Positions 18,820-22,088 of a DNA stretch of 22,088 bases are shown in pieces. The stretch is from assembly GCA_019155205.2 (NCBI GenBank), contig JAHNZQ020003146.1, forward strand, positions 30,463 to 52,550, in the 5' to 3' direction. Origin of the DNA: Gracilaria vermiculophylla (lineage: Eukaryota > Rhodophyta > Florideophyceae > Gracilariales > Gracilariaceae). The notes below the pieces were generated by a model. The model did not search any database and had not been told where the DNA came from. It saw nothing but the letters and a program-made list of their open reading frames with translations. Each line of letters opens with the position of its first letter. Within the stretch, counting starts at the first letter, position 1. The translations under genes and the position numbers were made by a program.

Positions 18820-19360
18820 TCGTGGTCGAGGCACCTCCAAGTAAATCGAAGCCGGAGCCGGCGAACATTCTTACTATCCCTCCAACCTTCCCTTGCCTCT
18901 CTGACCTCCAATAGGTTATGGGCCCAGCCCCGCTGACCTCTGCCGCTATCCCTTGTGTGTCGCCGCTTTCTCTCACCGCCGTTCACCCGCATTGCTCCTT
19001 CGTTCTCTCCGTCGTTCTGTTGCGTCGGGTGTGTTGTTCGTATCCTTGGTCGGTGTTGTTTTTTTTCTTTAGGTCTCGCGTTTCTTCCTGAAGGCGTTGT
19101 GTTGGTAGTGGTTCGACGTTGGTTCTGCCGTTTAATCGTGTTCGGGTTATCGTTGTCGCCCGTGTTTGTCGATCGCTACTCCTTTCGTTTGGTCTCCCTC
19201 TGTTCTTTTTGTTGGGATCCCCGCGTCGTGTTTGCGGGTTCTGATCCAAGAGGTTAAGGACCGTATTTTTGTTGAAGTCTGGGCACTATTGTGTTGTCTC
19301 TAAGCACTTTGTGTGAAATCTGGGATGTGTGATTCCCAGTTTGTGTGCTTTGTGTTATCA

Positions 19361-20133
19361 TTTGGTGACCAGTGCAACGAGCGGCTGATCCATGGTACTT
19401 TGGGTGATTCCTGGTACTGCGGGGACGTTGGTCTGGCGACTTGATCCAAAGCAGGTGTTTCTATCAAGCGGGCTCCCCACCGGTTCTACTTTTGTAGGGC
19501 AGATAACGGTGTTGGTCGGAAGACCTGGTGAGTACCGCGGGACTACCTGTGGACGGGGTGTCGTGGCGTACTGCACTTGGTTGATGTTGATCTGTGTGAG
19601 AACCTGACTTTTGGTCGGGTGCATGGACTGTTGCGAACGATACCCATAACGAGCTTTTGATCCAGGGACCCAGGTCTTCCGGGGAAGCGACGTGGCACAG
19701 GCTTACCTCCGGTGAAGGCGCGAGTTACCTTTATTGGTGCTCGTCTGCAGCGTACCTTGGGGTCAAAGTAACTTCAGTTTGAGGTTGCGCAAGTTCTTGC
19801 AAGAGACCAGAGAGGGCTAACTTGGTGAAGACATATCTTTGGTCATTATCCATCCTCTGGAAGTCTCGTGAAGAGCGACGCACCTTCTCCTTGAGCGTAG
19901 GAGGAGGCATACAGAAGAAAGCGTTTTCTACCCGGAAGAGATTCTGGGGTTAGAGGTCCGACCTCTATGGTGCGCGAATTGCTGCTAGTGATCCTGCCTG
20001 TGCCATCCGACTATTGATCTTATTTGTTGTTGTTTGGTATTTGTGGTTTTTTTTGTTGTTTGTTGCTTGTTGTTTGTTATTGTTTGCTGTTTTCAAGCGA
20101 TCTGGTTCCTCTAAGCAGTAGATCTCTCAAAAC
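19361..20133 (+). other. Copia leader between LTR and gag
   Basis: No gene is seen on either strand. 20021-20092 is a T/G-rich tract of TTGTTTG-like repeats. A long untranslated leader ending at the gag ATG would fit. Confidence 0.45.
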
Positions 20134-21248
20134 ATGGACTCGTTCAGTGGGGTCAAAATTGAAAAGTTGGGTGGGATAACTTCCATGTATGGAAGCAAAA
20201 GATTGAGTTACTACTTGCGCTCAAAGATCTCGATGATCACCTCGACTCTGTACGACCCACCGACGAAAATGAGCAGTCTACTTGGAAGAAGAAAGATGCC
20301 AAAGCCAGAGCAATCATCGGCCTAACTCTCATTGATGAGCATTTGGACCATATAAGGGACGCCGACAACGCCGCCGACATGTGGGAAGCCATTTGTGATG
20401 TGTTCCAACGCAAAAGTTTGCTTAACAAAATCAACGCCCGACGGTCCTTCTACTCTGCCAAGATGCGTGATGATGAGAAAATGTTACAGTTCATCAACCG
20501 TGTACGTTATCTGGCATCGGACCTCAAGTGTATGGGCGTTGTTGTTGAGGAGAATGACATCGCTACGGCCATCCTGTGTGGACTTACGGATAGATTTGAG
20601 CACCTCATTGTGGCAATTGATACCACAATTGGCGATCGCCAACTCAATTCAGAGTTCGTGAAGAGTCGTCTGCTGCAAGAAGAGCAGCGAATGAACGATC
20701 GTTCCAAGGAGGGGTCCGTCATGGAAGCAGCGGTGGTTGGCAGACAGTCGAGAAAGAAGGGCGTTGTTTGCTACTACTGTGGTAACAGGGGTCATATCCA
20801 GAGAAAATGTTTCAAAAAGGAACGTGATGAGGCTAACAAAGATCAGGATGCTGCTGCCCATGCAAACGTACACAATGCTCAATGCGAAGAGCAAGGTACG
20901 GGTGACAGTGATTCTGACTACGTTTGCCTCATTGCTCGTGGAGCCGCCAAGGCCACTAACAGTGACTGGATTGTTGACTCCGATGCTACCGCACACATGA
21001 CCTATGACGACTCCATGTTCCAATCATTCGAGAGCAAGGCAGCTTCTGGTGTGGCTATCGGCAATGCTTCCAAATTAGAGTCGCGTGGCGAAGGCTGTGT
21101 CGAGCTGGATGTGAGCGTTTACGGGTCAAGGCACAAGTGCAAATTGAGCAAAGTAGTGCACGTGCCAAGTCTGCGTTACCACCTGCTATCGGTATCTGCT
21201 ATTTGTGACTTGGATGCTACTGTTGTGTTCGACAAGCACAAGGTGTGA
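20134..21248 (+). pseudogene. Copia gag and protease
   Basis: The ATG at 20134 starts MDSFSGVKIEKLGG, the usual copia gag start. At 20171-20177 a one-base loss, probably in the G run, shifts the frame. The +2 frame then gives NFHVWKQKIELLL and the rest of gag without a break. It carries a UBN2-type gag domain and a CCHC zinc knuckle (C143-x2-C146-x4-H151-x4-C156, counted from 20343) that binds genomic RNA. The protease site reads DWIVDSDATAHM (20976-20984), keeping the catalytic Asp but with Asp in place of the Gly of D-S-G. The protease then runs to HVPSLRYHLLSVSAIC before a TGA at 21246. Confidence 0.88.
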
Positions 21249-22088
21249 GAGTACAGGGGCTCTGCTCTGATTGCACAATGACTCCGTGTCAAAGGCCTTT
21301 ACTACCTCTGTACTGCTGTTTCACAACGTGCTGATCCGGACAGCGCACTTGTTTTGGACCTGTCAATCTGGGATGCTCGTATGGCTCACATGAATGTTGG
21401 TGGCATCAAGCAAATGGCTCGCGATGGCCTTGTGTCAGGGCTTAATGTGGATGTGGCACAGAATTTGGATGTATTTGACTCTTGCGTTGTACGCAAGTCT
21501 ACACGCGCGGCGACTCCCAAGCAAGGGGGGGAGCGCGCAACCAAGCTGCTGGACCTTGTTGACTCGGACATTTGTGGTACAGTGGAGGTGGGTTCCTTGG
21601 GAGGCATGCGCTACTTTGTCACATTCAACGACGATTACAGCCGGTTCTGCTTCCTGTACATGCTCAAGACCAAGAGTGAGGCGTTCCAGATGTTCTTGAA
21701 ATGGCTCAAGTTTGTTCAAAACCAAATAGGTACCCAAGTTAAAACCATTACTGCCAATGAGTGCGTACTTCGTGCGCTACGAACGGACAATGGTGGTGAG
21801 TACATCTCAAACAAATTTGCCAAAGAACCTGAATCACACGGTATTGAACATCAGCGTACTGTGCCTTACAATCCGCACCAGAACGGGCTCGCCGAAAGGT
21901 TGAACCGCACACTCATGGATTTGGTCAGGTCAATGCTTCGTCACAAGAATCTGCCCAAAAGCTTCTGGGCAGAAGCACTGAATGTTGCGGTGTACGTGCG
22001 CAACCGAGTGACGTGTAAGGCATTGCCCAGTACCGTGACCCCATATGAGTTGTGGCATGGACAAAAGCCTAACGTGAGCAATCTGCGT
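21249..22088 (+). pseudogene. Copia pre-integrase and integrase core, runs off the window
   Basis: The same frame continues past the stops at 21246 and 21279 and is open from 21282 to the window end (269 codons). The pre-integrase block KGLYYL leads into a damaged zinc domain. The expected W-H reads WD, and the first Cys of C-x2-C is Phe (FDSC), so two of four ligands are missing. The catalytic triad is complete: Asp at 21567 (DSDICG), Asp at 21786 (RTDNGGEY) and Glu at 21894 (NGLAERLNR), with exactly 35 residues between the last two. The end has the FWAEA..VAVYVRNR and TPYELWHG.KP blocks typical of copia integrase. Confidence 0.9.

Larger units (their letters stand above)
18408..19360 (+). 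repeat. Putative 5' LTR of the copia element
   Basis: The proposed start (TGCGTTGAATATTGACTC at 18408) resembles the TGTTGGAATATT-type start of many copia LTRs. It lies where gypsy coding similarity stops. A TATA motif follows about 400 bases in. The proposed end is the CA at 19359-19360, just before a TTTGGTGACC sequence that could be a primer-binding region, though it matches no tRNA I recognise. The other LTR is outside the window, so both borders are provisional. Confidence 0.4.
18408..22088 (+). mobile_element. Ty1/copia LTR retrotransposon, right end outside the window
   Basis: The order gag, CCHC knuckle, protease, integrase, with integrase before any RT, identifies Ty1/copia. Only one frameshift and two stops break 1.95 kb of coding sequence, so it looks younger than the gypsy element it appears to be inserted in. 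RT, RNase H and the 3' LTR should lie past 22088. Confidence 0.85.

Noticed and set aside
19361..19385. Primer binding site for a known tRNA
   Set aside because: The TTTGGTGACC sequence is at the right place but matches no tRNA 3' end or half-tRNA site I can name.

Overview
The window looks like repeat-rich nuclear DNA of a eukaryote. It contains pieces of Ty3/gypsy and Ty1/copia LTR retrotransposons, a truncated DNA transposase of a eukaryotic type, and fragments of two eukaryote-only regulatory genes (protein phosphatase 4 regulatory subunit 3 and casein kinase 1). No bacterial operon, rRNA, tRNA or CRISPR array was seen. The lineage cannot be fixed from sequence alone. An alga (for example a red alga) or another protist would fit the compact, intron-poor host fragments, but that is a guess. 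No gene in the window is clearly intact and functional.

Layout. 1-130 is a piece of an LTR that matches, inverted, the LTR at 14533-14804. 131-4290 is AT-rich and decayed, with a broken unrecognised coding region near 3009-3630. 4300-7580 is a GC-rich block on the + strand. It holds a 3'-truncated Plavaka/KDZ-like transposase (4512-5630), a PP4R3 (SMEK) fragment that starts at its break (5636-5940), a G/C-rich low-complexity spacer, and a casein kinase 1 copy that has lost its catalytic core (7000-7582). 7580-9965 is again AT-rich relic DNA with long unrecognised open stretches. 9966-10400 turns GC-rich and carries nine tandem 30-bp units that encode a His-Gly decapeptide repeat.

From 11060 the window is mostly LTR retrotransposon. 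11060-11671 (+) is the tail of a gypsy element: integrase C-terminus, chromodomain and polypurine tract. 11901-13784 (-) is one unbroken reading frame of about 627 codons, interrupted by eight nonsense codons but no frameshift; it is a gag-like candidate. 14533-14804 (-) is an LTR, and 14812-18407 (-) is a degenerate gypsy pol in the order PR-RT linker, RT, RNase H, integrase. A copia element on the + strand appears to be inserted in the gypsy protease region. Its LTR and leader run about 18408-20133, and gag, zinc knuckle, protease and integrase run from 20134 off the right edge.

How it fits together: the right half is a nest of retroelements (copia in gypsy, with gypsy pol, LTR and gag-like ORF in a head-to-tail order). 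The left half is older decayed DNA interrupted by a GC-rich transposase block that also carries host gene fragments. The best leads for novelty are the decapeptide-repeat ORF, the gag-like ORF with nonsense codons only, and the transposase/PP4R3/CK1 mosaic.
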